64,000 bases of DNA, taken from Ligula intestinalis (Eukaryota > Platyhelminthes > Cestoda > Diphyllobothriidea > Diphyllobothriidae). The notes below the pieces were generated by a model, which saw nothing but the letters and a program-made list of their open reading frames with translations, was not told where the DNA came from and did not search any database. Shown here in pieces: positions 46,931-56,700 of this stretch. A program made the position numbers and the translations under genes. The stretch spans positions 12,513,011 through 12,577,010 of the forward strand of contig JAYGXS010000004.1 of NCBI GenBank assembly GCA_036362985.1, in the 5' to 3' direction. Positions within the stretch are counted from its first letter, which is position 1; each line of letters starts with the position of its first letter.

Positions 46931-47120
46931 AGGAGAAGTCGTTGTGATCACCGGAATCGTAAGTTTATTCTTCTGAGCTTTCAGGCTCTTGCGGGAGTCC
47001 ATCGTCAGCGATAAACCTTCAACGAAAAGCAAGCAACAGTTTTAGTGGTTAGCAACCAAAAGCTCAAGAGCTCAGAGGTATAAACTTACGATTCTGGTGG
47101 TCGCAACGACAGCTCCTTCT
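46931..47120. mobile_element. Foldback element with inverted hammerhead-bearing arms
   Basis: The left arm starts AGGAGAAGTCGTTG and the right arm ends CGACAGCTCCTTCT. Both carry GAATCGTAAGTTTAT (or its complement) and a GAGCTTT-like block. Same family as 12851-13074. No coding capacity. It interrupts a SINE. Confidence 0.65.
46979..47008 (-). ncRNA. Hammerhead-like core in the foldback arm
   Basis: Minus-strand CTGACGA (47008-47002), stem II GGACTC with GAGCCT (four good pairs plus a G-U) across loop CCGCAA, GAAA at 46982-46979, then GCTC. Both core blocks are intact. ATC upstream and AGAAGAAT downstream give only a partial stem I. Confidence 0.5.
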
Positions 47121-47229
47121 AGAGCCGAAAATTGTCCTTTCAGTCTGCCTTTTCTTTGCCGGCAGTATTCTTCTGCCTACACTACCAGCTCCAGCGCGGC
47201 TGCTAGCAGGGCTCGATAGTGAAGCCAAA

Positions 47230-48420
47230 GATATAACGGTACGAGTGATTGGCGTAAGTGATCGGTGGACGTTCATCATCAAAATGTGCACTGTCATCAT
47301 ATTGGTCTTCTGTTCTGCGCACCGACTGTTGTCATACCACCGGGGGTATACCAATTAAGAATGAATCAACAATACTACTTAACGATGATGCTTGTGCTCT
47401 TTTACGTGAGATAAAGTCCATTAGAGGTATGGCATCTGTCGAGTATGCTCTGAGCCAGAAAACTGAATACCCGTTCGCTGTCTTCCTCTATAGTTCATTC
47501 ATTCTGACTAGTCGAAATAAATCGTAGGAGAAGGGTTTAAGGGTACCCTAGCCCCTTCTCCTCACAACACTCAGTACGTTCTTGTGTAATAAGGTCATTT
47601 TAGGCGGCGTTGTGAGGTTATCTTTCTTGCCACAATCGCAGCGTCCTGCCACGACACCCTCAGAGTAGTCTTATGCAGATCCAGAATGCTAACCTAGTAC
47701 GGAGCAATATTTAAGTTGGTTTACTTGCTTCCTATTCGGAAGAGCCGCTGTACATCGCGTACCGTAGGTTTTGTTAATAATTCATCCATGTTTTTGGAAG
47801 ACCACATTAATCCGAGCCTTCTAGGCTACCAGTCTGCCACCTACTTGGCACTAGCTGTACTCTAGCCTCACCTAGCTGAGGATTCCGTAATTCTACATTT
47901 ATCATCTGAGAATGACTGCAGGATATTATTTAATGCTGTTGGGGCACGCCAGGTAATTCTTCCGATTGTAAACTACTATGGATGACAGCCACGTGATTAA
48001 GTGGACGATCATCTGCCTTAAGGCTCAATTTTGACTATGATTGATCGATTAAATACTTCAATGTTAGAAGTACATATCCAACTATAGCAACTCGTTACCC
48101 GATACTCATTTTGCGAAATTTCTTATTGACTTTCAACTGCTTGACAGATCGCCACTGAAACTATATTCTCTGTAAGCGATTACTGGCAAATAACGCTCTT
48201 TTACGGATACATTGTACATGCACAGATGTACTACTAGCGCGTAAAATCATCTAAGCGAGTTACTCTTACGACCACCACCACCAGCTACGAACTATCGTCA
48301 CCTACAACATCCCAGGCGCTAAAGCGTCTCTGTTACACTTTGTTCTTACTGTTGACATTCTTGGGCTTCAATAAGCAAAAATCTAGCTGAAAGGCCACCT
48401 GCCCTCCTGTCTCTCATTTT
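47230..48420. other. Spacer, nothing recognised
   Basis: No supported feature. Confidence 0.5.
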
Positions 48421-49346
48421 TTCGTGCAACCTTGAAAGTAAACACGTCGTAAATTAGAAAAGTTAATCATTGTGGCAAATAAAAAACCAGCACAAGAACT
48501 CGTTGATGCCCACTAAGCTGCCGCAAAATGTATCAAATGTCACATCCGCCTGTTCGTTCATAACCGAGGTCTACCTGTTTGGCTCATAAATTTTCTGAAA
48601 AACACCAAAGGCTACCTTATCCCACGAACCTGTGATCTGTTTACCCAACTTCCTGCCCCGAGAGGCTGCTTTTCACCGCAATTAACGAGGATTTGCTGTC
48701 ACGCGGGTGTTAAAATACATGAGCAAACTTTCAGCTATAAGCGCCTTGTTTTTAAAGTTTGAATAGTGAGTAGAAAACGTTTCAAAACGCTATTCTGGTA
48801 GATACAATCTTTACTGCTCTGTGGTTTACGTGCATAGTCTACATTTACTTCTAAAAATTGAGCGCATCTTCGCACGAAGGATGCCTTCGATATACCCAAG
48901 AAAGGGTCATTCTAACGGATATTTAATATTTTGTTTACCTGTTTCTGCTACTCATGTCTCTGATGACGAATCCGCGACGGATATCAAAACGTCAGGCGAA
49001 TAAACGAGTTTTCTTCTTCTCAATAGCGTTTACCTGATTTGTTTTTTTAACTAAAGTCCGCTCATTGTTAACTGGTAGTATAGGTCGATATGTTTAAGCA
49101 CGGTAACACTTTTGAGGAGTTTTGCTCGAATTTACGTACGCCAAGGGACCTTCCTCACCTGCCTATGCCAGTAGGGTTACAGCTCACCCAACTATAGGTC
49201 ATCAAGGGACCCTTGCGTGTGTTCAGGTAACACAAGCACCAAGAGCGCGAGTTTTTTTCAACTTAAATTGTGCCTGCCTACCAGAGTATGCATGAACATA
49301 ATTGACAGGTGTTTTCATCTTCGTTGCTGCCAATGTGCTTGAGTAA

Positions 49347-49656
49347 GCCCGAAGGCACTACGAGACGAGTGAGTCCTGTAACCGAGCGGCGAGCGTGTAT
49401 CTGCCAATGAGTGTATGTTCCCAATCGAAACCGGCAGCACAACGAGCCCGTGCCTTAGTGATTGGAACGTTGACCTTCTAAATAACAAGATCATGGATTC
49501 GAACGTCGGGTTGTGCAGGACGTAAGATTGTGTAATCTTGGCTGATGATGGCCAATGAGCCTGAAACTTTCTTTGCAGGCTCCCCTATCATTGCTAGTTG
49601 TGTTTATCTGCCTACACTACAAGACGGTGTGCTGTTCCTAGTGAGGCTCGAGAGTG
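49347..49656 (+). mobile_element. Hammerhead SINE monomer, copy 3
   Basis: A 310-bp monomer starting GCCCGAAGGCAC, with an A-box-like GTGCCTTAGTGATTGGAA, a B-box-like GGATTCGAACGTC, a degenerate hammerhead and a CTACACT...GAGGCTCGAGAG tail. A second monomer starts directly at 49657 (GCCCGCAGGC) but runs only ~95 bp. This head-to-tail joint is satellite-like. Confidence 0.75.
49542..49567 (+). ncRNA. Hammerhead (SINE type), degenerate copy 3
   Basis: CTGATGA (49542-49548) and GAAA (49563-49566) are both intact around a short GGC/GCC stem II. Stem I no longer pairs well, so the copy is probably inactive. Confidence 0.5.
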
Positions 49657-50608
49657 AGCCCGCAGGCAGTACGGATTGAATGAGTCCTGTAACCGATCGG
49701 CGAGCGCATATCTGCCACTGTGTAATTCTCGATCGAAACCGGCTAGACAATGAGCATGCAACCTTGAAAGTAAACATATCTTAAATTGGAAGAGTAGGAA
49801 GTGATTGTCGTGGAAAATGTAAAACAAGCACAAGACCTCGATGATGCGTGCGAATTTGCCGCAAAATGTATCAGCTACCACATCCGCCTGGTTTTTCACA
49901 AAGTAGGGCCACGTTTTTAGCTCACTGATTTCCTGAAAAACATCGACGGCTAATCAACATACGACAGTCCAGAATCGCTGGAATATGCAACCTTATCCAA
50001 CGAACCTGGGATCTGTTTACCAAACTCCACTGCCCCGAAAGGATTTTTTTCGTCGCAGCCAACGCCGATTTGCTGTCACGCGGGTGTTAAAATTTATGCA
50101 CAAACGTCCAGCTTTAAGTGCCTTATTGTGATAGTTTGAATAGGAGGCAGAAAACGTTACAAAACACTATCCTGGTGCATGCGTTCTTTATTGCCCTTTG
50201 GTTTCCTAGGATATGCTACATTTCCTTTTATAAACTGGATGAATCTTCGCGGTAAGGATGCTTTTGATTTTCCCTGGAAAAGGGTCATTTATTTATCTGT
50301 TTTGTTTATTTGACTGAAAGCCGCTCATTGTTAACTGCTAGTTTTGGTCGATATCGTTAAGCACAGTACCACTTTTGAGGAGTTTTTCTCTAATTTACGT
50401 ACGCCAAGGGACCTACCTCACCTGCCTATGCCAATTGGTTCATAGCCCACCCCACTGTAGGGCATCAAAGAACCCTCGCATGTCTTAAGATTAACAAGCG
50501 TCAAGAGCGCGAGTTTTTTTCAACTAAAACTGTGCCTGCCTTCCAGGGTATGCATGAACATAATTGACAGGTGTTTTCATCTTTGTTGCTGCCAATATGC
50601 TTGAGTAA

Positions 50609-50920
50609 ACCCGAAGGCACTACGAGACGAGTGAGTCCTGTAACCGAGCGGCGAGCGTGTATCTGCCAATGTGTGTATGGTCCCGATCGAAACCGGCAGC
50701 ACAAAGAGCCCGTGGCTTAGTGATTAGAACATTGACCTCCTAACTTACAAGATCATGGATTCGAACCTCGGGTGGGCATGACTTTGGATTGGGTATGAAT
50801 GGCTGATGATGGCCAATGAGCCAAAAATGGTCATACCAGTCTCCCTTATCCTCGTTGGCAGTGTTCATCATCCTACACTTTTAATCTTCTACTGCTGCTG
50901 CTAGCGGAGTTTGAGAGTGA
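50609..50920 (+). mobile_element. Hammerhead SINE monomer, copy 4
   Basis: A 312-bp monomer with the clearest pol III signals: GTGGCTTAGTGATTAGAAC near 50712 and GGATTCGAACCTCGGG near 50757. The hammerhead, a tail with CTGCTGCTGCTAGCGG, and the start of a second monomer at 50921 follow. Confidence 0.8.
50797..50841 (+). ncRNA. Hammerhead (SINE type), copy 4, one core change
   Basis: CTGATGA at 50803-50809. Stem I GAATGG (50797-50802) pairs with CCAGTC (50836-50841), five of six. Stem II TGGC (50810-50813) pairs with GCCA (50820-50823), all four including the closing pair. The G of GAAA is A (50824), which should abolish or strongly lower cleavage. Confidence 0.6.
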
Positions 50921-50999
50921 GCCCGAAAGCCGTATAGGACGAGTGAGTCCTGTAACTGAGCAGCGAGCGGTTATCTGCCACGGTATATATGCTTATAAA

Positions 51000-52125
51000 A
51001 GATTGATATTCATTCAGTCTACGAACATGTTCTAGTTTGTGTTTACACCTATTGAAAGCAGGAATTTTACGGCCAAAATTAATTCCATCAACTTTTGGTA
51101 GATAGCGAGATTTGCTTTTGCAATCTGAGCGATACTGTCGTTCTGAATGATACAGTTTTGTTAGAAAGTAGCTTAACTCAAAGTGCACGCCACCCTAACG
51201 ACGCGAGACCACCGGTCCACCCATGCAGACTGCACGTGATGACATGCACAGTGCGGCCGGCGCAGGACTCTAACGCAAGACAAGCAGGCGGTCCTTCCAC
51301 ATGCCCAAAGTGCATTGTCTGACGCTGCGCTCAACTCTTGCCGAGTGGTAGACTAACATGCCAACTCTCAAGTTTCACCCAGGCAATGAAGTCATGCCTT
51401 TATTGTGACTACCATCTTATTGGTCCAAACTTGTACTCACGTATTCCCTTGCTTTAAATTATTCTATACTAGGTTGCTCGAAGACTTCTACCTTAGTCCA
51501 CTTCTAGTCGTGTTCACCTTTTGGGGGCTCACATGAGGCGTAGATAGACGGCGAATATTGCAGTTTTGGCCACCATTACAGCAGGTTTGGCTTCTCGAGT
51601 CAGAGGAGTATTGATTGGGCACCTATTAGAGGGCGTGGCTGCAAAAACTTACTGCTAAAGCATGGGGAGGAACCGAATCTAAGTGTTGGTGACTCGTTTA
51701 GGTCGCACGCCATGCATGTCAGCGTCTTGACAAATGCTCAAAGGCAAAATTAATTTAAGTAGTGGATCTCATGTGCCTCCTAGCCCTAGCAAACTGTCCT
51801 ACTTGAGAATATGGGTTTTATTGGTGGGGGGAAATAAAAATTAGGCATTAAACAATAGTTGTAGGAGTAATTGTATAAAGGTAAACATCATTCGTTTTGT
51901 GCTTTTAATCACAGTAGCATCGAAGGCAAAGTTCAGAATTATGCTGGAATATACGTGAAAAATTACTTTGTACATTTTAGTTGTAAATTCCACTGGGTCA
52001 CAAAGTTACGCCTAGTTGTTGAGTCAAATAATCCTCATTTGTTAAATGCAGTTTTTTGCTTATCTTTTCAATTTACGCGCTCTAATTCCTGGCCGTATAG
52101 CGGCTGCGGTAATCGAAATTAACCA
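51000..52125. other. Spacer, nothing recognised
   Basis: A tRNA-like stretch near 51341 (GCCGAGTGGTAGA) is too weak to call. No gene supported. Confidence 0.45.
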
Positions 52126-52129
52126 AATT

Positions 52130-52290
52130 TTACGGATTTACCCTTACTTCTACAAATTTCTTTTACTGTTTATCCTAATTTTCCCTCCGCAAAACCCCTT
52201 ATAACACCGGGTCCGCATGACAGAATGCTGGGTCTTGGGATATATAAGCTCCGCTACTTAAACTATCCTTGCCCGTTTAAATACTAATGA
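52130..52290 (+). repeat. Dispersed repeat shared with 19.8 kb
   Basis: Direct-orientation partner of 19830-19985. Confidence 0.55.
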
Positions 52291-52589
52291 TCTTGAAGCG
52301 AATTATTATCACGGGCAACGCTCGGAACACTAGAAAGCACTTCAAAGGACACATACATAGTATGCTCCCACTTTGCGCATTAGACCTTCGGGTGTGTGGT
52401 CCATGCACCGACTAAAAATCTCCAGAAAGACCTGAACAGAGAAGCAACTTCATTTCCCACACCCCTCCTAGAAAGTACACATGTCACCAGAAGTAAACAT
52501 TAGTTATTACATTACTGTTTACATGAACAGACATGAATCCTTGGCTATTAATTTTTTCTAGAGGTTATTGAACGCTCACCGACCAGAAA

Positions 52590-53060
52590 GACTAATTTCT
52601 GCCGACAGGATGACGACTTACTGACGAATAATGGAGCACAAAAGGGCAGTGTGGAAAGGATACCCACGGTCTCAGAGCACCACCCATACCCTGGAGTAAA
52701 GCCACGAACTGAACTTTACGGGTATGCGGATAATGGCAGGAGCCGATAATAAAACTGCGAGAACTACTTAGGGTCTGAGTATCCGACTCCGATTCCATCA
52801 ACAAGCATCTTAATATAGCCCCTACTACCACGCCTTTTGTTCGCGCAGCCCAGAACGCACGCCGTAACGGCGCCGACGCGGCGTTGACTCAACCTAATAT
52901 GAATGCAACGCCCTGCCACCATTCGCTTCTCGTCACTGAACTGCAAAAACGTCAATTCTGGCTGCACTCTCATTGTCTCTGAAGATGGTCTCTTGAACAA
53001 GATCAAAAGCTCGGACTGGGACCTTCTGTCCCAGTGATTGGCCTTCATCTTCTTTGCAAC
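52590..53060 (+). mobile_element. Penelope-like element 3' fragment
   Basis: From 52628 the frame reads MEHKRAVWKGYPRSQ, then THTLE, a stop, SHELNFTGMRIMAGADNKTA, and VSDSDSINKHLNIAP near 52776. This is the GIY-YIG tail and C-terminus of a Penelope-like protein. It also supplies the residues missing from the interrupted copy at 25.6-27.1 kb. The 3' region with a hammerhead-like motif follows. Stops make it inactive. Confidence 0.75.
52975..53016 (+). ncRNA. Hammerhead-like motif in Penelope 3' region
   Basis: CTGAAGA at 52979-52985, stem II GGTCT with AGATC (five pairs, one G-U), and AAAA at 53005-53008 where GAAA is expected. A minimal A-GC-U stem III follows, then C. Stem I GTCT (52975-52978) pairs with GGAC (53013-53016). 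One core base is lost. Penelope-like elements are known to carry minimal hammerheads in their terminal repeats. Confidence 0.5.
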
Positions 53061-53064
53061 AAGA

Positions 53065-53760
53065 ACTTGGGGATAAAATAATCGCCTCCAATCGTGATAA
53101 CTAATTTCTTTCAAATAAAGTTTTACCAGCTTTGGGCTATGTGAATTTTAAAAAGCCACTAGAACAGTTTCTAGGTTGCTTGGAGCCTTTGGAGATCCGC
53201 GTTTCACATTAATACTAAATTACCTCCTACTTAGACAGACCCGGATAAAACATGTGCCATTAAAGAGCTGGGCAGTGCTTCCAGTGAGCCTGCGGTGAGA
53301 CTGTTAGAAGCTGGAGTCTACATCGTTACGGCTATGTCAACAAACAAGAAATTCGCAAGCTCTGAATTTGGTCATTTACACCTACGGCAAAATATTCATC
53401 ACTTGGTCATCAGATATTCGTATGTAGGTCGGGCTAGATCGCGAAACTGTGGGAAAAAAAGAAATCTATCGGTGACACCGGGTGGGGGAGAAGCCCAACC
53501 TCGAAAAGTCAGCATTTAAGTAACATCCGTTGTACGAATCGAACTGCCGGACCCAACCTCGTGTTCAAGGATCCCGTCCAGCCCTAAAGTGAAATCCAAA
53601 TCAGACGACTTTCTCCAGAGAGATCGGGAATTGTGTGCAAAAGTAGTAAAAAGACTATTATTCAAAACAGAATAGGCGCTTAGACATTATCACGGGAGTG
53701 GAAGGTTCGTGGCATGCATTATTAAAGGAAGAACGATATGTTTGAGTGTGGATGTTTGCA
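53065..53760. other. Spacer and 3' flank of the ASCT gene
   Basis: On the minus strand just beyond the stop codon, AATAAT-type signals lie near 53732 and 53658. They could serve polyadenylation, though no canonical AATAAA was seen close by. Confidence 0.35.
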
Positions 53761-53763
53761 GAC

Positions 53764-56700
53764 TCATGGCGATGGCATAGTCTTGAGGCGGTCGAAGGCC
53801 GCCTTTTCCAAGGATTCCCTAAAAAGCAGAAGACAGGGCAAAAGGTTTGAGGTTGTTTGTGCAGAAGAGGAAAGAACACTGATATCAATGTGTTGCAAGC
53901 CACAAAAGATAACACCGCTCTTTAAAAAAGTCGACTGGGGGGTATGAATGGAGACCGGTGATAAGATCAAGTTCAAATTAGGAAACAGTAACAGATTTCA
54001 ATGGAGGGCAGTTGGAAACCACTATCAACCAGTCCTACGAGGCGTACTAAGGAAATTCAGAGAGCAAAATCGCACGTTAAGTTTGTATTTAGGGTCGATT
54101 GGGTGAACGAGCAGTTGGCAGATGGCCAGCCACTTACTTTAAACAGGCTCAGCCAAAACGTGTCTCCAATGTCGTCCATTATCATAATCAGCCAAGATAT
54201 TTACGTACAGGAGATGTACTATCTTATCATATATTAATTAAATCCTTAAAGGGGTCATTTGTCAGAAATATTACTCAAGTTAGATTCTCATATTAATTAC
54301 TCGGCAGTATTATTCCCCAGATACAGCTATAGTTCATCCACTCTCATCGATGAGAATCACAGCTGACCAAACAACGCGTAAGTGGAGTTGCAGTGGAGTT
54401 GATTTCGACAGGATCAAATCAACCCCCCTCAAAGTGCCCAGACAGGTGCTAGAACAGACACGTGGACGTAGTGGCTAAAGAGACTAAAGCAACTTTTCAG
54501 GCCATCCAGATCCCTCTATAACCACAAACAAAATTGTCGTTAACAGACGAATCTCACGTTAGCCAGACCTGACTTAAAACCAACTTCGCATGCAGCCATT
54601 TTACCTGCACTTCAAGGAGCATTGCAGCAGGTGAACAGAAAGAAACTGCAAGTTAGGAATGCAAACTAATTAGGTGATTTACCTAAAGTCGGGATGAGCG
54701 ATCTTGATGAGAGCGTGGGCTCGCTGACGTATGTTCTTGCCAAACAGATAGGCGATGCCGTACTCGGTAACTACATAATGAACGTGGGCACGCGTGGTCA
54801 CTACACCGCTGCCATCTGTCAGAAAGGGAACGATAGCGGAATTCCCAGCAGAGTTCTTCGAGCACATTGTAATGATTGGGCGACCACGGCCGTCAATGGA
54901 AAGAGAAGCTCCACGTGTGAAGTCAATATGGCCCCCGACGCCTGCAAAGGAAGAAAAGGAAGACGGAACAGGAGTTTAAAGCTAGGGCACCGGTTCCAGC
55001 CACGCACTTAGGTAGTCTTCATTGCACGGCAATGAAGTTATAGAATTAAAAAAAGACGAGGGAGACAGCGAGGCCTAAGCTAGACAATTGGTACGTAGAT
55101 TTTACGTTTTTGTGGTTAAAATCAAGATTATCGGGAGTAATTGCAATGTTTTATTTACTAGCTTTCAACACTGTAATCGGCGTCCGGTTAAGGACTTCAG
55201 AGGCCGCTAGTCAGGGAAAAATAGCGTACAAAAAGTGAAATCCGTCATTACTGTTTTAGAGACTAGACGAATGACCCAGTAGACTGAAGGAGAAGATTAA
55301 TTTAACACTTCAGGAATAGGTATTATTTAAAACGGTACGCATACTTCCTGTCCGTCTATAAACCCGCTCTTTATTCAGATGAGCCTCCAAACCCATACAG
55401 GGATAAAGCGGCAACATGACAAACCTTAACCTTATTCTTGTTCACCTACTTCTCGGCTTATCCATATACCAGGATCGTGAATCTTCGCCTTAATCCGCCG
55501 TGCATATTTGCACAACATGCCGCAGTATATTGATGCCAAACGTAACAAGACTACCCAGGCTTTCTCATGTGCCACTTCTCAATAACATAGCGAGCGACCG
55601 CGTTTACACCTTCAACAAGTAAGGAGTGTAATTAATACTGTGAAAAACAAAATATAATTAGCTATAAGAGTCGTACTTCCTACGCTGCACTATTTAGCGA
55701 ACAGTGCAATAACTGCATAGGTAACTAACAGGTTACATGAGTATTGCTCAATCTTTTTTGGTCACCCGGAAGCATTCTTCTTTAATCGTGTCTTCCCTAG
55801 AAGATATTACAAAATGGAAAATCCCTGGAGGATCCTTTTAAAGCCTCGGTAGACCAAGACAAAAACGTAGCAAAATAAAATACAAAAAACTGTATCATTG
55901 CAAGCCTCAGAGCGGATAGAATTCATGATTCTATGAAAAAATCACAAGCACACCACGTGATAAAAGAATAATGGCAGATGACTGTAAGACCATGCCCGTA
56001 GGCTAAAATCTTGGATGGGTATGAAGTTGAAACCTGTACAAATTTAAATAAGGAGACTAGAAGCTCGGGCCAATACACCTATTATCCCGTGTTTTCATAT
56101 TTTTTTCAGACATTAAACCACTCACATGGAAGCACAGGCCGGGCAACTTTATTTTGGAAAGCATATGTCTAGGTGGTCGTAATTTATAAATTGGCCGTCG
56201 GGTACTGCTGTCTATTGCGAATTTGTGCAGGGTCATCGTACCATTTATGGAATCTAGGCCCTCCCGAGACTACCTTCTTAGATAAGCTGGATATAGTCGT
56301 CATTTCGAATGATTGCGGCTAAGTTCGTTAACCTGTCTGACCCGATCTGTTCAAATAATTGCTCAAGGTAATATATTCACTTTGTAAAAATCTAAGGTAT
56401 GTTTATTTTGTTTTGCTCTTCAAAGCTCATCTGTTTGGAATTTTAAACAGTGGATAAATAAAGTGGTAAGTTTTTGTCTTTTGGGTTTTCTATACTGTTT
56501 ACTTCTGCATGGCATACATAGAGATGGACAAGGAATATGCCAAATTAAAAGTGACCACATTACCGGTGAAAATCGAGTTCCCAAGACTGTCACTAGCGCA
56601 TTGGCCTGTCAGGTCTATCTCGAAGGCGGTATTGACAGCTGTTACCTTCGGATTGCGGGCAATAACCTCGATGGAGTTAACCCAAGCGATATCGTAGAGT

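Larger units (their letters stand above)
46855..47225 (+). mobile_element. Hammerhead SINE remnant split by a foldback element
   Basis: 46862-46905 keeps the ribozyme region (GACTGG, TTGATGA, GGCT...AGCC, with two core changes). The tail (GCCTACACTAC, then GCTGCTAGC and GCTCGATAGTGA) resumes at 47171. The foldback at 46931-47120 lies between. The tRNA-like head is missing. Confidence 0.55.
48427..50985 (+). repeat. Tandem duplication of a ~1.3-kb unit
   Basis: Unit 1 (48427-49757) and unit 2 (49758-50985) both begin GCAACCTTGAAAGTAAAC. They share CGCAAAATGTATCA, GATCTGTTTACC, TTTGCTGTCACGCGGGTGTTA, TACGCCAAGGGACCT and AATTGACAGGTGTTTTCATC blocks. Each unit ends with a hammerhead SINE followed by the start of a second SINE monomer. 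The units differ by scattered substitutions and small indels. Confidence 0.85.

Noticed and set aside
48959..48998. Hammerhead starting CTGATGA
   Set aside because: A stem (ATCCG/CGGAT) lies inside but is offset by extra bases on both sides, and GAAA is replaced by CAAAA.
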